Source: Ustulina deusta
Lineage: Eukaryota > Ascomycota > Sordariomycetes > Xylariales > Xylariaceae
DNA: 64,000 bases
NCBI GenBank assembly: GCA_023159155.1
Contig: JAJNNX010000063.1
Location: 62,001-126,000 of the forward strand
Direction of reading: 5' to 3'
A model generated the notes under the pieces. It was not told the DNA's origin. It worked only from the letters and a program-made list of their open reading frames with translations, and searched no databases. Position numbers and translations under genes: made by a program. Below are positions 48,542 to 60,808 of this stretch, piece after piece (the first letter of the stretch is position 1; each line of letters opens with the position of its first letter).

Positions 48542-51500
48542 GCTGTTGTCGATGGGGTTTTAGGAGATAAGAATCTGTTGTCGAGCTTCACCGTGACCAG
48601 ATCAAATCCCGTCGATAATCTGCACCCGCATCCTAACATGCTTGTGTCGGACGGGTGTCAGCCATATCTATGACTTTGAATGCCCTCTTGCGGACGCCAA
48701 ATTGAGACGGACAGTAGGTGAGATAATCACCAGGCATACATAGTAATCTACAACATTATGATGTGGCCGCAAATGGAAACGGGGGCGTGGACCCTGTCAG
48801 TTGCGAATCCGATCAGGGGTGAAACACCCTCGAGCGCTTCTACAGGTTTTTCCAGACTATAAATGTAAGCATGCGCTGTAATCGCGCGTCCAAAATGCTT
48901 TCCCCTATATAGATATATATATATATATGTACCCAGATGGCACAATGTGGCACAGCAAGTTGGCGCCGAAGTTTGGGTGGCCGGCGCGGGTAGCCGGAAT
49001 TTGAACGAGCCACGCGAGAAGGAGAAGTTCTCGAAGGACTCGAGTGTGGCGTTCCGGACGGCGACGATGCGCGATATTTTCTCCAGCACGGAGGCCTTGG
49101 TGTTTTTGACCGCTCTTCGTGTGTTAGTATTACGTGATTGTGGACAAGGACTTGTGAGAATCGTCTGCGTCAGCAGTTTCTCGTATAAGTAACCCGGTGC
49201 GATTGTGCCATGATGACAGGCCGGTTGCTTATCTTATCTCTAGCTTCCCTCTGCGGCTTGCTAAGACTGTGTCCAGACTGTACTGACCGTCATACTCCAT
49301 AGGGGTCAGCTCTGCCAATCGGTTTGTTTGCAGCATTCGTAGAATATTGTTTCGGCACTCTGCGCACTTCACCCGACGGGCGCGAAATCCTCGGTGCTTC
49401 TGTGAGTACCAAATCTACATGATGTTACTTGATCCCACTTCGTCTTAGACAATGTGCGGGCCTTACTGACCACCATCTGTCGCTTACGCCTTGTATATTT
49501 ATAGATATAATTAGCCCATTGAGTAAATGAGAAGTTGTGACTCGACAGGAGTGAGGGCTTTATTTACTACTTTGTTGGGAATATCATGTGTGATTCGTAT
49601 TTATGCTTTAGTGTAGGATCAACTGCAAGTACAAACCTGCGTATTACTACGCGAAGAATTATGTGAACCAGATTAGCTGGAAAGACTATGGAATGCTACC
49701 GTGTATTTCTATCTTTAACGCAAGTAAGATAACTCACCGAAACTGTGCAGATATCCAAACGGCGATGCGGCATATTGCAGGCTTGCAGAAATGGCCAAAA
49801 GTCTTGATGATCCTTAGTCAGACAGGTTGATGAACAATGGCCTGAACCAGATTTAACACACAACTGACTATTCCATACTGACTATTCTATAAAGGATAGA
49901 ATAGAGTCATTACAAAATAGCCTATCTAGGACCCTTAAGATTATGCACTCTATGAACATGTGACAATGGCAATACGACTTGTAGTCTATGAATGAGTTCG
50001 AATGAGGAAAATGACCTCCTGCAGGTAGGTCCCTGCATGCCGCTTCCGATCAGGCAGGAGGACCCTAAGCCTAGGGGGTTTCACACTACTATGCTGAAGA
50101 TTAGGTTGACCTCGTAAGCGCAGATATCTGCCGAACAATTTCTCGAAACCGCAAGATAATGCTATCACCGCATGCAGCTGCGTGGGGTTGAAGAGGTAGA
50201 GTAGGTAAAGTCCGAGGTTTCCGATTCTCACGCAGCGGCAGTTTGTCTCGAGCCGTGCCTCGAGAGTGTTGGTTGGATAATAGTAACAGAAACACTATAA
50301 ACTAGATGGAATTCTGATCTAAAGAACAAAAGGTCCTTCTCTACAACTATGGGAATAAACTGGACTTATATACACAATGTCTCTCTAAGCAACAGCTCTG
50401 TTACAGAAACACTGATCTATGCCGGAGATAAGACGACTTATGATACTAACGCGTAGCAAGTGTTGGCATGTATTGATAGGGTAATGGTCTTGATAGTTCG
50501 CAATCTCGCCTCAATCTCGCATCATATCTTACAGCCAAGCCGTGTACTTTGTAAGCAACGCTCTCATATATAGATAAGTTCCAAAATCTAAAGGTCTTTA
50601 ACAGCCCAAGTTGAAAGAGATATAGTCATCCCGGTCGCGCCAAGGCACAACTACCTAGGTACCTATAACTTTCTTTTCTACACTAGCCACCCGTTAGTCC
50701 GTCCATGGATGCCTGTCGCTTTTGTGGGACAATAGGTTGTCCCCAGTACCTAACTGCATGTGCTATATCAGGTTAAAGGTTGATGTGCCATTAGAACAGC
50801 AACAACCAACACCTGGTAATATTCTTGTGTACTTTAGTTTATTTCGTTATGGACTCGTGCTCTGCTTTCTAGCATGTTTTACCAACGTATAACTGCTGTG
50901 TAGGACAAGGCCTATAACCTGCCTAAGAGGGGGTGGGGGTCGAACCCACTCCTACCGCATACAGTCACCCAGTCATAGTGTAGGTCCTCTCGAGGTTCAC
51001 CACCTTTTGCGGGATAGTAGTTAGCCTAGTTCGGCCTGTCTTAAAATACATATCCTCCTTTGTTCCGTTCTGTCTAATGCCTCTCTACCATTCGTACGGT
51101 ATGCAATGCCATCTTATCCTCATATTGTTTCCCTCTATCAGCCCATTTTCTCTTAGATCCAATCCATTATATATGCATCTTTCCTTATACTTTCTTCTTT
51201 CCTTTTTAACCCTCTCTATTATTTTCTCTTATAGCCTAGCCTGTAGCTCTCCGATCACTATCAGAATTAAGAGCCTCTCGTTCGCGTTCGATAGTGTTCT
51301 TGGTCCGTATGCGTGTTTCAGGTGTTGTCTGTAGGGAGCTAGCAAGGGGAGCTTCCTCCGGGCCCATTCCATAGCGGCCGCCGTCATAACCTATTGTTCT
51401 AAGCGAAAACTCGCTCTATCCAGTAGTTGTTTCATTCGCCAGTTGTGCATGCCATAGATGCCTTCAACTAGGTCATAGGGATACACCTGGTAATATTGTT

Positions 51501-51569
51501 CCGTCGCTCTCGAGCAGCAGCAGCAACAGTAGGTAGTCTCTCCGTCTTAATCTTAACGCCGCTAACGCA
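48542..51569. other. Intergenic region with repeat remnants
   Basis: About 3 kb between divergently transcribed genes. Small frames (48748-49089 minus, 49986-50295 minus, 51077-51334 plus) show no recognisable domain. 48904-48930 is a TATATA microsatellite. 50926-50990 is tRNA-like. CAG-type triplets at 51511-51526 precede the ankyrin gene. I looked here for a bZIP basic exon belonging to the ankyrin gene at 51594 and did not see one. Confidence 0.5.
50926..50990 (-). ncRNA. tRNA-like sequence, possible SINE or tRNA pseudogene
   Basis: On the minus strand GTGGG-TTCGACC-CCCAC is a canonical T-arm (5-bp stem, 7-nt loop) with a B-box. Downstream CCCCTCT can pair at five of seven positions with AGAGGAC about 58 nt upstream. 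The D- and anticodon arms are not convincing and the total is about 65 nt, too short for a normal tRNA. Best read as a tRNA-derived remnant; a second B-box-like site is at 35303-35322. Confidence 0.3.
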
Positions 51570-51593
51570 GCCAAGTACTGTAGCGGGAATACG

Positions 51594-52364
51594 ATGAGAA
51601 GCGATCATTACCAACCGCCGCCTGCCTTGCCTGTTTACCCACCCGCGACCGTCGATAGCACGAAAACATTCTGTGCCTTGATCGCCGATGGCGCAAATCT
51701 GCTCCTTGATGGGCTTGGCGATATTGACATGAGCGATGTAGAGCTGCCGGCTTCCTTCTTCGCTGCTCGTCACCCCAGTTCCTCACGTCCATCACCGACA
51801 CCTGGCGAGGTGGTCGAAGCCCTGTCCAAGTCGATCGTCTATACGCGGCCACCGATACCCACACCGTCGTCCAGTGCCGTTAGCGAACAAGGAGCCCCCA
51901 CAGGAAGTCTAAGAGCGGATGCGGAGAGAGGCAGCAGCGTAGACTCAGAGCGAGGACGTAGAAGCTGGGTCGCACCTCTCCACATGGCGGCGCGCAAAGG
52001 CCAAGACAACATTGTGCGGACATTGCTGCAATACAACGCAGACTGTAACCAAGAGGATGGCGATGGTTTGACGCCACTGCTGCACGCCACGATGGGCGGC
52101 TATTCTGAGATAGTAGGCATGCTCCTGTCACGAGGAGCACGCATCGATCTCGTGGACGGTCGGAACCGCTCAGCTTTACACTGGGCAACGATACAGCAAC
52201 AAGAGGCCGTCCTGCGCTTATTGCTAGAGAATGGAGGCGACAAACCAACTGTATTGAACCAGCACGACAGCAGCGGTATGACGCCTCTGCATATCGCGGT
52301 CAGCGATGGCTTCGAGGCTGGAGTCCATCTTTTGTTACAGGTCGGTGCCAGCGTCAACTGTTAG
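51594..52364 (+). CDS. Ankyrin-repeat protein related to bANK regulators, basic region not found
   Basis: A 256-residue frame whose C-terminal half carries four ankyrin repeats (PLHMAARKGQDN, LTPLLHATMGGYSE, RSALHWATIQQQE, MTPLHIAVSDGF). They match the gene at 14379-15572 repeat by repeat, including the Ser/Pro/Thr-rich N-terminal half and the order of linkers, so the two are paralogues. This copy has no intron in the repeats. The frame remains open upstream to an AG at 51570 (branch GCTAAC), so 51571 may be the start of an internal exon whose upstream partner would carry the basic region, but no NxxAQxxFR motif is visible in the preceding 1.5 kb. The end is abrupt (LLQVGASVNC then stop). It may be a DNA-binding-deficient regulator or a decaying gene. 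It sits between the PKS-side oxidase and the acyltransferase, the usual place for a pathway regulator. Confidence 0.65.
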   Translation: MRSDHYQPPPALPVYPPATVDSTKTFCALIADGANLLLDGLGDIDMSDVELPASFFAARHPSSSRPSPTPGEVVEALSKSIVYTRPPIPTPSSSAVSEQGAPTGSLRADAERGSSVDSERGRRSWVAPLHMAARKGQDNIVRTLLQYNADCNQEDGDGLTPLLHATMGGYSEIVGMLLSRGARIDLVDGRNRSALHWATIQQQEAVLRLLLENGGDKPTVLNQHDSSGMTPLHIAVSDGFEAGVHLLLQVGASVNC

Positions 52365-53004
52365 GAGTAGTGGAGAGTGCATGACTAGCAGTGGCCGTGT
52401 GCCAGTTAGCAGCACCTCGACTGTTCTCGAAGTTGGAGTACCAACTAAATTATGTGAGCGAGCAACTTCCAGGAGCTGCTTAGCAATAATGGGGAATCAC
52501 AGAGGCCCAGATTACCCAGCTAAGCTTTTCCGCGGCTCATTGGATCCCCTCCTCTTTCCGCCATATCCCGTTGAGATAAAGCAGGGATAAATCTTGAATA
52601 GAGGGCTAGCAAGAATGTTCAGTGTGCTTCACACAAGACTATCTACGATATAAATGAGAGCCGCTTCCCCGATCGCATCCTCGTCAAGTAAGAGCTGTCA
52701 ATTTGCTGTTCTTGCTATCTCACCAGCTCCCCTCCAATAGGAAATACAACAAGAAGAGTCGCCGGCTCGGGACACGTTAAGTGGCCCAACTTGGTAAAAC
52801 ACAATACCTTCGGTTTCGGACATGTACTCAGGCATGATTTATATGCTGAATCATAACTTTCTAAATCTATCTACTATAGTATACTACTACAAAGTCGAAG
52901 CGCCCATCGGCCAATGACGAGTGCGTCTAATCAGATGGTATGCGTGTGTTGGATGGCGCCAGCGAGCTCGGCGACAGGGAGCCGATACTGCACTAAGGCT
53001 TGGC
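52365..53004. other. Convergent intergenic region, no gene seen
   Basis: 640 bp between the ankyrin gene and the acyltransferase stop. No supported feature; degraded continuation of the ankyrin coding region just after 52364 was looked for and not seen. Confidence 0.5.
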
Positions 53005-54577
53005 TCACGGGGGGCACGCTTCAATTCCTCTGAATTCAAAATACCTCAACATGTCCGGATCGCGGATCAGATCATTGATAGCATGTCTCTCGAAGGGCAC
53101 CATGAGCTCCAAGCCCTGGTCTGGAAATGAATCCTGCAGCCCCGGTGCCGGCGGGTATATGACGACCATGTTCTCGAGTACGGTATCGGAGAGTTGCCGA
53201 AACGCCGCCGGCCTGCCGAATCCAAAGTCGGTGTCGCACATGCGTGCTCCGCGCCAGTCCGTGACTACGAGCGAAGTCGGCGGTAGCGCGTTGAGCTGCG
53301 GCAGCATCAGCCACTTGTCTCGCACCGGCGCCAACATCTCCAGCGTCTTCTCCAATTTTTCCTGCGTCGCGCTCGTCGTCACGCGTCGTATGAACCCCGC
53401 AAGCCACGACAAGGGCGCATTGGAGATGACGTCCCCTACACTGGGAGCCTCGGCAAAATCTTTTGATAATCCGGCACTGAGACAGTTGCCTTGGTAGTCA
53501 TTAGGCTGTTTTGGGACCACTGTTAGGGCATTGACACCCTCTTAGGTTAGCTCAAGGTACACTCGGGTTGGCTGGTGAAGGGGAGTTGATGACGGGATGA
53601 AATGAGAAGGGATAAGACCATGAATAGAATAGAATAGACTAACGTCGGCTACGCATATTGATTGCTTCGCAGTAGAGAGCGGGCGCTGTGAGGTCTGGCT
53701 TGTAGATCTCGGCCCTCCGTCTCAACAACACCCTCCACAAGTATGCAGCAATGGCATCATGCGTCGATATCCAAGTACCGTCTTGAGGGCTACACAAGTC
53801 TTTCAGCTTGGCAGCCTTACTCCGGGGTAAGTGGAATAGTAGCCAAGAACAAGGGTGCCAATCGGGATGTCTTCCCGGAGCTAAGGGGGGATCAACCATG
53901 GCTGCCGGCGATTTGTCTGCCGTGAACCGAGATCGATCCATAAGCCCCTCATCCCAGCGTGGCGGTTCCAAGCCGTGGTAAATAGAAGCACAATTCTTGG
54001 CAATCTGGCGGACCAGGCTCGTTGTGCCTGCGATATCTAGTGCCGCGTGATGTTTGTGTACAGTAAACACCAAACCGCCTCGGATGATGTTCAGTTGAAA
54101 TGCAGACATAGGAGGGCTCTTGTCAGGAAATCGTCGACAGGACATGGTCATGCCCTCGATGGTCCAATCGGCCGGGTCTCCGAGGCTCGACGCCGAGAAG
54201 TTTGCTTTCTGTATATCAGCATAGGAAGGATGTCTGGCAGAAACATCATCGAGCCGTCGAACGTCGAGTCGGACCCTGCTTTCAGGCGTCTTCAAAATAC
54301 CGTATGTGCCGTCCTCTCGCTTCTGGACCGTGCCCGCCATGTGGCGACATTGCCCTAGGGTGTTCTCTAGACCGCGCCGAAAAACGTCCACAATATGCGG
54401 CTTATCGGCATCGTCGAGCTTGAAAAAGAGAGCATGGGTACTATAATTTTGCGTGTTGAAGAGATCCATGGGTGACAGCGCGAACCATTCTTCTTGGGTG
54501 GGTAGCGCCTGAAAGTTCATGGAAGGTCGTATATCGTACGTCTCTCTTCGTGGCCCAAATGGGTAGGGTTCCTTCAT
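53005..54577 (-). CDS. BAHD-type acyltransferase (trichothecene 3-O-acetyltransferase-like)
   Basis: Two exons, 54577-53644 and 53540-53005 (intron 103 bp, donor GTTAGT, branch GCTAACC, acceptor CTAAG), about 489 aa. The active-site HxxxD lies in VHKHHAALDIAG and the structural DFGWG motif appears as DTDFGFGRP in the C-terminal half, the two signatures of the PF02458 transferase family. INMRSR just before the intron is the conserved N-x-R-S-R segment. The frame runs open to 54853, but the first 92 residues look like non-coding DNA; MKEPYPFG at 54577 is preferred and MNFQALPT at 54520 is possible. The enzyme transfers an acyl group from acyl-CoA to a hydroxyl or amine; here it would acylate the polyketide or its alcohol product (inference). 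It converges on the ankyrin gene and diverges from the MFS transporter. Confidence 0.87.
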
Positions 54578-56831
54578 GAACTGATCCTGCTTGGGCTGGT
54601 GTCTTCCCCCTTCTCCTACGGACGGATCTCGACGCAACCATGGCCCCCTTAGGACGGATGTCGATGAGGTGCTTCTCATACCACCCGCACCACCACCACA
54701 TTGTGTTTTTCTATATGATAGTGACGCTGGTTCATTACTTTGGACTTTGGGATATACTATTCCATGATGTCTCCGCGGCAAGGGGACGTGCATGCCACGG
54801 ATGGCACGTAAAGTTGCCATGTTCTGATGCATAGTGGGTGTGTGAAGCCACACTTGGCCAGGTGGGAACTCGGTAAACTTCCTTGTGGTGATTAGCCTGT
54901 CACAGGAAAGGTTATATTTTCTATATATACGTATGATTTGATAGATATATCAGCCCACTCTGGCTTAATGTTCTTGCAGTAGATCCTGAAAGCATGAGCG
55001 GCGTTGTGCTAGCAATTGTCCCGAGACAGGGGAATGCTCACTCAGCATCATAGCTGCACCCCTATATTTAATCCTTTTTGCATAGTGAAGTGGACACCTG
55101 TAATTAGCTACTCTCGGCTGGCCTCATTATCGTAGTGCCCGTATGCTAGGAGATAGGCTGAACTTACACTTTTTAGCATAGTAATTACTATAATCTAATA
55201 AAAGATCTGTTGATTAAAAATATATATAAAGTAAAAAATTAATTTTTATTATTCTGCGTATACATATTATATTCTTCTTCGCTAGTATCAAAAGCATTTC
55301 CTATAGTATTTTATTCTCCTATATCAGAATAGCTACCAAGTGGCTTGAGTACTTGCTTACTCATGTGGTCTACTTATACCACCTCAATAGCTAAAGTACA
55401 ATAACCTTACAAAGTATTACCCTCTGTTATTATTTGTTTATCTGAGAATGACACGGTGGGTGGACAGAAGTTCCAAGCGGAATTCGCATTTCAATAATTA
55501 GATCGACCTATTTCAACAAAATATTTCAATATAGATTATAGTTTGTTAACCCTTCTGCATAAACGGATAGTTATTCTATTGGCTTGGTTCTTTAATATTG
55601 GATTTGTTTGTATCCAGGTGTACAAATATGTTGTGGGAGTTGGAACACCATACTTTTTTATTTTCAATTTGCTTTAATCGTCCAAACGTGTTCTACCTTG
55701 CGAATTCTAAGCAAGGACTAATAAAAAATATAAAATTTTAATAGCTTTTATCTATGAAGACGTTTGGTTTGTTTCTTGTGAGACATGAGAATTTGGTGTA
55801 TTGTATTGCCACTCCGGATCCAAGCTATGTCAACTTGGGTAATATACCAACAACCTTGTCCTAGTACTGCAGCTTCGAGAAAGATACACTAAGCCACCTC
55901 GGGATCAGTCCAGGGTACTGCAGTCTAGGCTATAGCATCATGGAGAAAGGAGCCAGGGCGTTTCGCCCTACGGATGGAGTAATTATGTTACATGCCGTTA
56001 CGTGCCGGATTAGTTAGCAAACAAGCTTTTTTTATCGATTCGTATACGGAGTAATAGTAGCGGATGAGGGAGTGACTCTTAGATTCGGGCTGACTCTACC
56101 CCCGACTCTTCAGCCGTTCAAGGGATACTTGATGCATGATTACACCCTTGCACGACCGCCGACGTATCAATCGCCTACGATCCGCACGCGCCCCTTACAC
56201 GTGTACGCGCATATGATAACCTAACTCGTTATCAACTTCCTACTATTCACGGCTCCAGCCTCGTACCATATCGTAGGCAATTGACGCAATTCGATAGGTA
56301 CCGAGATCGCGATAATACTTGATCAGAACAATTGACGCACGTCCGTATGGTAGGCCAAAAACTCAAATAAAGTGACTCGTCCGACTGGCAAGAAGTTAGC
56401 ATCACCAGCCGCTTACCGGCTCCCGTGGTGTACTATTGCAGTTATGTGCTTCGTACCTTGTACCTCTTCGGAGGGACATCCTGCCATTGTGGCAACGGAA
56501 GTCATATCCTCCCGATGTAACGCCCGTCCACATCCTTACATGCACTGCCGCTCGTCGCAGTGGACGGGATTTAGATTCAGGAACCCGAAATCCGTGTAGT
56601 ACTCTCATTATCGAAACATATTGAATGAGTATTCCCAAAGGTAGTATATTCCGCATTCTTCCAAGACTACTTTGCTTGCGACTTGGCATTTCGTGTCTCC
56701 AATTCCCCATTTTGTTTTCTGTTCTGTAGTCCCCTGAACATCTTGAGGTTTTCATTCTCCCATCTATTAGTCTTGCCCTAATTATTCATCATTTTTATGT
56801 TGCTTCGTTCTTCGGTAGGAGGAGAACAGAC
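54578..56831. other. Divergent intergenic region (acyltransferase / MFS)
   Basis: About 2.2 kb, AT-rich around 55180-55850, holding both promoters. No frame with family features; the 56372-56755 frames on either strand are overlapping and unrecognised. Confidence 0.5.
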
Positions 56832-58704
56832 ATGTCGCACTCCAAAGAATACCCAAGACCTACCGGGGTCCAAAAGCTGTCCAGTTGGAAGCTTCTCACA
56901 GCTCAAGACAACATCACAGACGACATCTTGAATTATAAACACAAAGGCAGCGGGACGGAAGAGGACCCGTTCCTGGCCGAGTGGCTTCCAGACGACCCTG
57001 TAGACCCGCTAACCTACCCAGGCTGGAAGAAATGGGCAACAACGCTTGTCATGGCTTTCTCTACCTTGGCCATCACATTTGCATCTTCGGGTCTGGCGGG
57101 AGCGCACCCCCAGCTCCAGGCTTACTTCGGCGTGAGCACGCAGCTCGTCAACGCTGATGTCTCGCTGTTCGTGCTCTCCTTCGCCGTGGGCCCGGCCCTC
57201 TGGGGGCCCCTTTCCGAGCTATATGGACGCCAATACATATTTGCTGGCACCTACGCGGGGGTGACTTTGTTCAGCGGCGCGACACTTGCTAGCAACAACA
57301 TAGCCACGCTCCTCGTTCTCAGGTTCTTTGCTGGCATGTGTGGGTCTTCGGCCATCGTCAATGCAGCGGGCGTCATATCGGATGTTTTCTCTCCAAGGGA
57401 GCGCGGGCTGGGTGCGTGTGCTAATACCGGCGTTACAACGTGACAATGTTTCCTTCTGGCCCCCAGTACTGACGAAGAGCTCATCTAGCTGGAGTGGCAT
57501 TCGTTGCCGCCCCTTTTCTTGGACCAACCCTTGGGCCCGTTGCTTGTGGCTTCCTCGCTCAAAGCAAAGGCTGGAAATGGGTAGTGGGATTGATCACCAT
57601 ACTTTCCGGCGTTTGCTGGTTACTGGGCATGTTTCTGGTTCCGGAGACGTATGCGCCCGTCTTGCTCAAGCGTCGAGCTGCCAAGTTAAGTAAATTGACG
57701 GGAAAAGTATACAAGAGCAAGCTGGAAGCTCAGACTGCCGCCAAGCCGCCCCGAGAGCTATTCTATTCTACCATTGTTCGGCCGTGGGTTCTGTTGTTCA
57801 AGGAGCCCATCATGTTATTCAGCGCTATTTACATTGCTATTGGTACGTCACTGCCAGTATCAACTCCCCACCTCTGTTCAGGCTCTCGTTACTGACTGCT
57901 CGCTAGTCTACGGCACGCTATATCTTTCCTTTGCCGCCTTTCCGATCGTGTTCGCCGAGCACCGTGGTTGGAGTCAGGGTATAACTGGTCTTTCCTTCAT
58001 CGGCATTATGGTTGGGCAGATTCTCGGCATGGTGTACTCGATACTAGACACCATTCGATACAAAAAGATAGCCGATCGCTACCCAAACGGAACCCCTCCG
58101 CCCGAAGCCTGGCTCGCCCCTTCGTGCGTTGGCGCTGTCGCTCTGCCTATCGGCCTGTTTTGGTTTGCGTGGACCAACGGCAATAACATCCCTTGGATTG
58201 TGTGCCTTATAGGCATCGCCCCCTTCGGCTTCGGCCAGGTTCTAGTGTTTCTCAGCATCAATCAATATCTGCTTGACGCCTACGGTATCTACGCGGCCGG
58301 CGCTCTTGCAACAAATTCAACTTTCCGAGCTCTATTCGGGGCAGCATTGTAAGTTGGCCAATATCAAACCCCCTTAACTTGATATTTCTTGGTACGCTAA
58401 CTGCTTGATCTTCAAAATACTATATAGCCCATTATTTTCCACACCTCTTTACCATAACTTGGGAATCCATTGGGGAACTTCAATTCCCGCTTTCCTGGCA
58501 CTGGCATGCCTGCCGGTACCTTTCGTGTTCCACCGATACGGTCTGAAGATTCGCGAGAGATGTACTTTCTCTCGGGAAGCTATGAGGGTTTCCGAGGAGA
58601 TAAGGTTGAAATCCACATACGTACCGCAGCGTCCAGCAAGTCCAGCTGCTACAATTGTGGAGAGAGAACTAGAATCTACACACGGAAGTCAACACGGCAA
58701 GTAA
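56832..58704 (+). CDS. MFS drug:H+ antiporter, DHA1 family
   Basis: Four exons, 56832-57411, 57489-57842, 57907-58348 and 58428-58704 (introns 77, 64 and 79 bp), about 550 aa. The soluble N-terminus has the DPxxPLTYPGWKKW lead-in typical of fungal DHA1 proteins, followed by 12 predicted hydrophobic segments. The motif A equivalent GPLSELYGRQ is in the loop after TM2, and the RFFAGMCGSS and SDVFSPRERG segments fit the TM4-TM5 region. The conserved end FPLFSTPLYHNLGIHWGTS is joined by the last splice, followed by a cytosolic tail. Such proteins expel small molecules across the plasma membrane using the proton gradient. Position beside the acyltransferase suggests export of the pathway product or self-protection. 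Confidence 0.9.
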
Positions 58705-60808
58705 AAACCAGATCTACTATAGGTCTACCAATTACCAAGATTATACCAGCGTATAAAGGCTGGAGACACCTAGTAGTAATAGAATAAAATTCAGTCGCAA
58801 GATATATTGTGAAAGCAGCGAGTGACAGTGTACAATCGTTGGTCCCATCATCATCGAACTTAACTAGTCTATAGTCCGAAACCGCTCTCTAAAACTTTCG
58901 TTGGCCGTGGAAGAAATCTGCATGAGCGGCGAGAGAGGGTCGGGAACATGGGGCAGATTTGGGCTATGTGAAAAGACAGTCGGGATTATTTGCATTTTGG
59001 GGAAAGGGGTAACACATTACAAGGTTGAAATTTCGAGCCTTCGCACATAAAGAAACACCGAAGGAAAAAACCAAGGATCTCATAGTCACATTATTTTAAT
59101 TTAATTTAATTTATTTTATTACACACTGCGTAAGGCTCATTATCGGCATTATCCGGTCGAACAACAGAAAGAGAAGACGCAAGGGCATCTCGTAGAAAAT
59201 GTCTGCTTATCGTAGGTTGAGAGAAGTAGTTAGCCATATAATCCTCCTCAAATGGTCCTCTCTAGTATCCCCGGAGCGATTCCCTTGTCTTTTTCAATGA
59301 AGCAGAGTGTTAATGAGGCAGGGGCTTCTCACCTGGAAATGGGCCCTTGTTGGCTCTGCTTGAGTCCGAAAATAGCAACTATACAATTACAGCCCCCCAC
59401 ACAAAGGGCACCGAAACAACAAGGCACGGGAGTTAAAAGCTAACCCGCCCACCGAGGCAAAAAAAATGGCTGGTGAGGTTAAAGGATGTATTATCACGGG
59501 GAAAGTAGTACAACGAGAGACGATTGAGCTGCAAAACAACAGGAAGGGACGCAAGCGTAGATCGGAATATAACGTAAGGTTCTGCCATTAGGTTTGCTAG
59601 TATCCCAGGAGCTCGCAGGCACACTATTCGCGCTAAATCCAACACTTGCTACATTTTATATGTACCTTTGTTTTGATTTTCAACTGGGTATTATTCTCTT
59701 TGAGTTATCCCAACTTTCACGTTCGCTTTTCTTCCGATTGTTGCTTATGTGTTGTCTCACTAGGTACGAAAAATGGAAACTGGTTGTCAGACATCTACGG
59801 TGAGGATAATATGCACACTCCCCTGTAACAAATGCAGAAGACCTCCAGTCATACCTCCCTTGGGTCGCAGATGGTATGGGGGATGTCACGGCGGCGCACT
59901 TGCTGTGCCATGTGGTATTTACTTGGCAATATACGTTTAATTATACGTAAGGTGATGAAGTAAGGTCAACATCGCGGGACAAGACCTGCGCGATAAACCT
60001 ACCTACTTATAAGGGCTAAGTGGGTTGTGGTGGCACTGGCCATGATACTAGCCACGATACAGCCACACACCGGCTCGACAAACCAAATGCCATACCGCGA
60101 ATGCCAGCTAGAGCCACTGCTCAGTCTTTGCGGGAAAGTAGAAATTCCACGCGATCAAGAAAAGAGAGGTGAATGAGACAACCACAAGTAATGCGAATGG
60201 TGGGAAGAGCTTGTCGGGAGGGAGCCATTGTCTGATGAGAGTTGGTCCCAAGGACGGGAATTCAGCGGGTGCGACATTATCTTCAAGTGCATGAGATGCG
60301 AGAGCCGTGTGTAGTAAGACCAGTGGGTCCCAATACCCCATCGACCATCACAGATGAAGTCTATTAGAGTCCATTATCAGAGCTCGATGCCGAAGCCGGG
60401 ACATGTCTAGTCAAAGAAGGGGTAGGCTTGCCGCATCCTGTTTTTGGGTGGTGTGGGTGGTGGCGTAGAGCTTGCTTCCGCTATCACTACCAGGGATATA
60501 ACGCGCTACACTTTTGAGGTACGGCACACTATCAGTACTAGGATATGTGTCCCGTCGTTGCATAAGGGGGCATGCAGAGGGGGGATCGAGGTCGCTATTC
60601 TGTATGTGCCTGATGATGGCGGTTTAGGGCTGTGATAACCTGTTCCGGCTTGCCTCAAAAAAAGATCTGACTACCTAGCCCATTGATTCTTTAGCGAAAC
60701 CGGCTCCCCCGACCTTCAGCGTAAGGCTGAAGTCATATTGACTTGGTTCCCAGTCATCGGTTGTTCACTTGCATGCGTGCATATCTCCCCTCCTAGATCT
60801 CCGCGTAT
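58705..60808. other. Convergent intergenic region
   Basis: About 2.1 kb between the ends of the MFS and methyltransferase genes. TTTAATTTAATTTAATTTATT repeats are at about 59094-59115. The only frame of interest is the small hydrophobic one at 60108-60341. Overlapping frames at 59433-59889 lack features. Confidence 0.5.
60108..60341 (-). CDS. Possible small single-TM protein, unrecognised
   Basis: A 77-residue frame with ATG at 60341. The C-terminal third contains one long hydrophobic stretch (PFALLVVVSFTSLFLIAW) ending in an aromatic/positive border (NFYFPAK), and the start is polar, so it could be a small tail-anchored protein or the last exon of a larger gene. No homologue recognised and no codon-level evidence. 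It lies downstream of the methyltransferase on the same strand. Confidence 0.3.
   Translation of the reverse strand: MGYWDPLVLLHTALASHALEDNVAPAEFPSLGPTLIRQWLPPDKLFPPFALLVVVSFTSLFLIAWNFYFPAKTEQWL

Noticed and set aside
48748..49089. 113-residue minus-strand frame
   Set aside because: Runs through a TATATA microsatellite and has no recognised domain or clear gene structure.
50926..50990. Functional tRNA gene
   Set aside because: The T-arm is perfect but the acceptor pairing is partial, the D and anticodon arms are unconvincing and the length is too short.
30075..58704. Depudecin or solanapyrone cluster
   Set aside because: The depudecin cluster, as I recall it, uses FAD monooxygenases of another family and a Zn2Cys6 regulator; the solanapyrone cluster has a P450 and a different gene set. 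Only general similarities remain.
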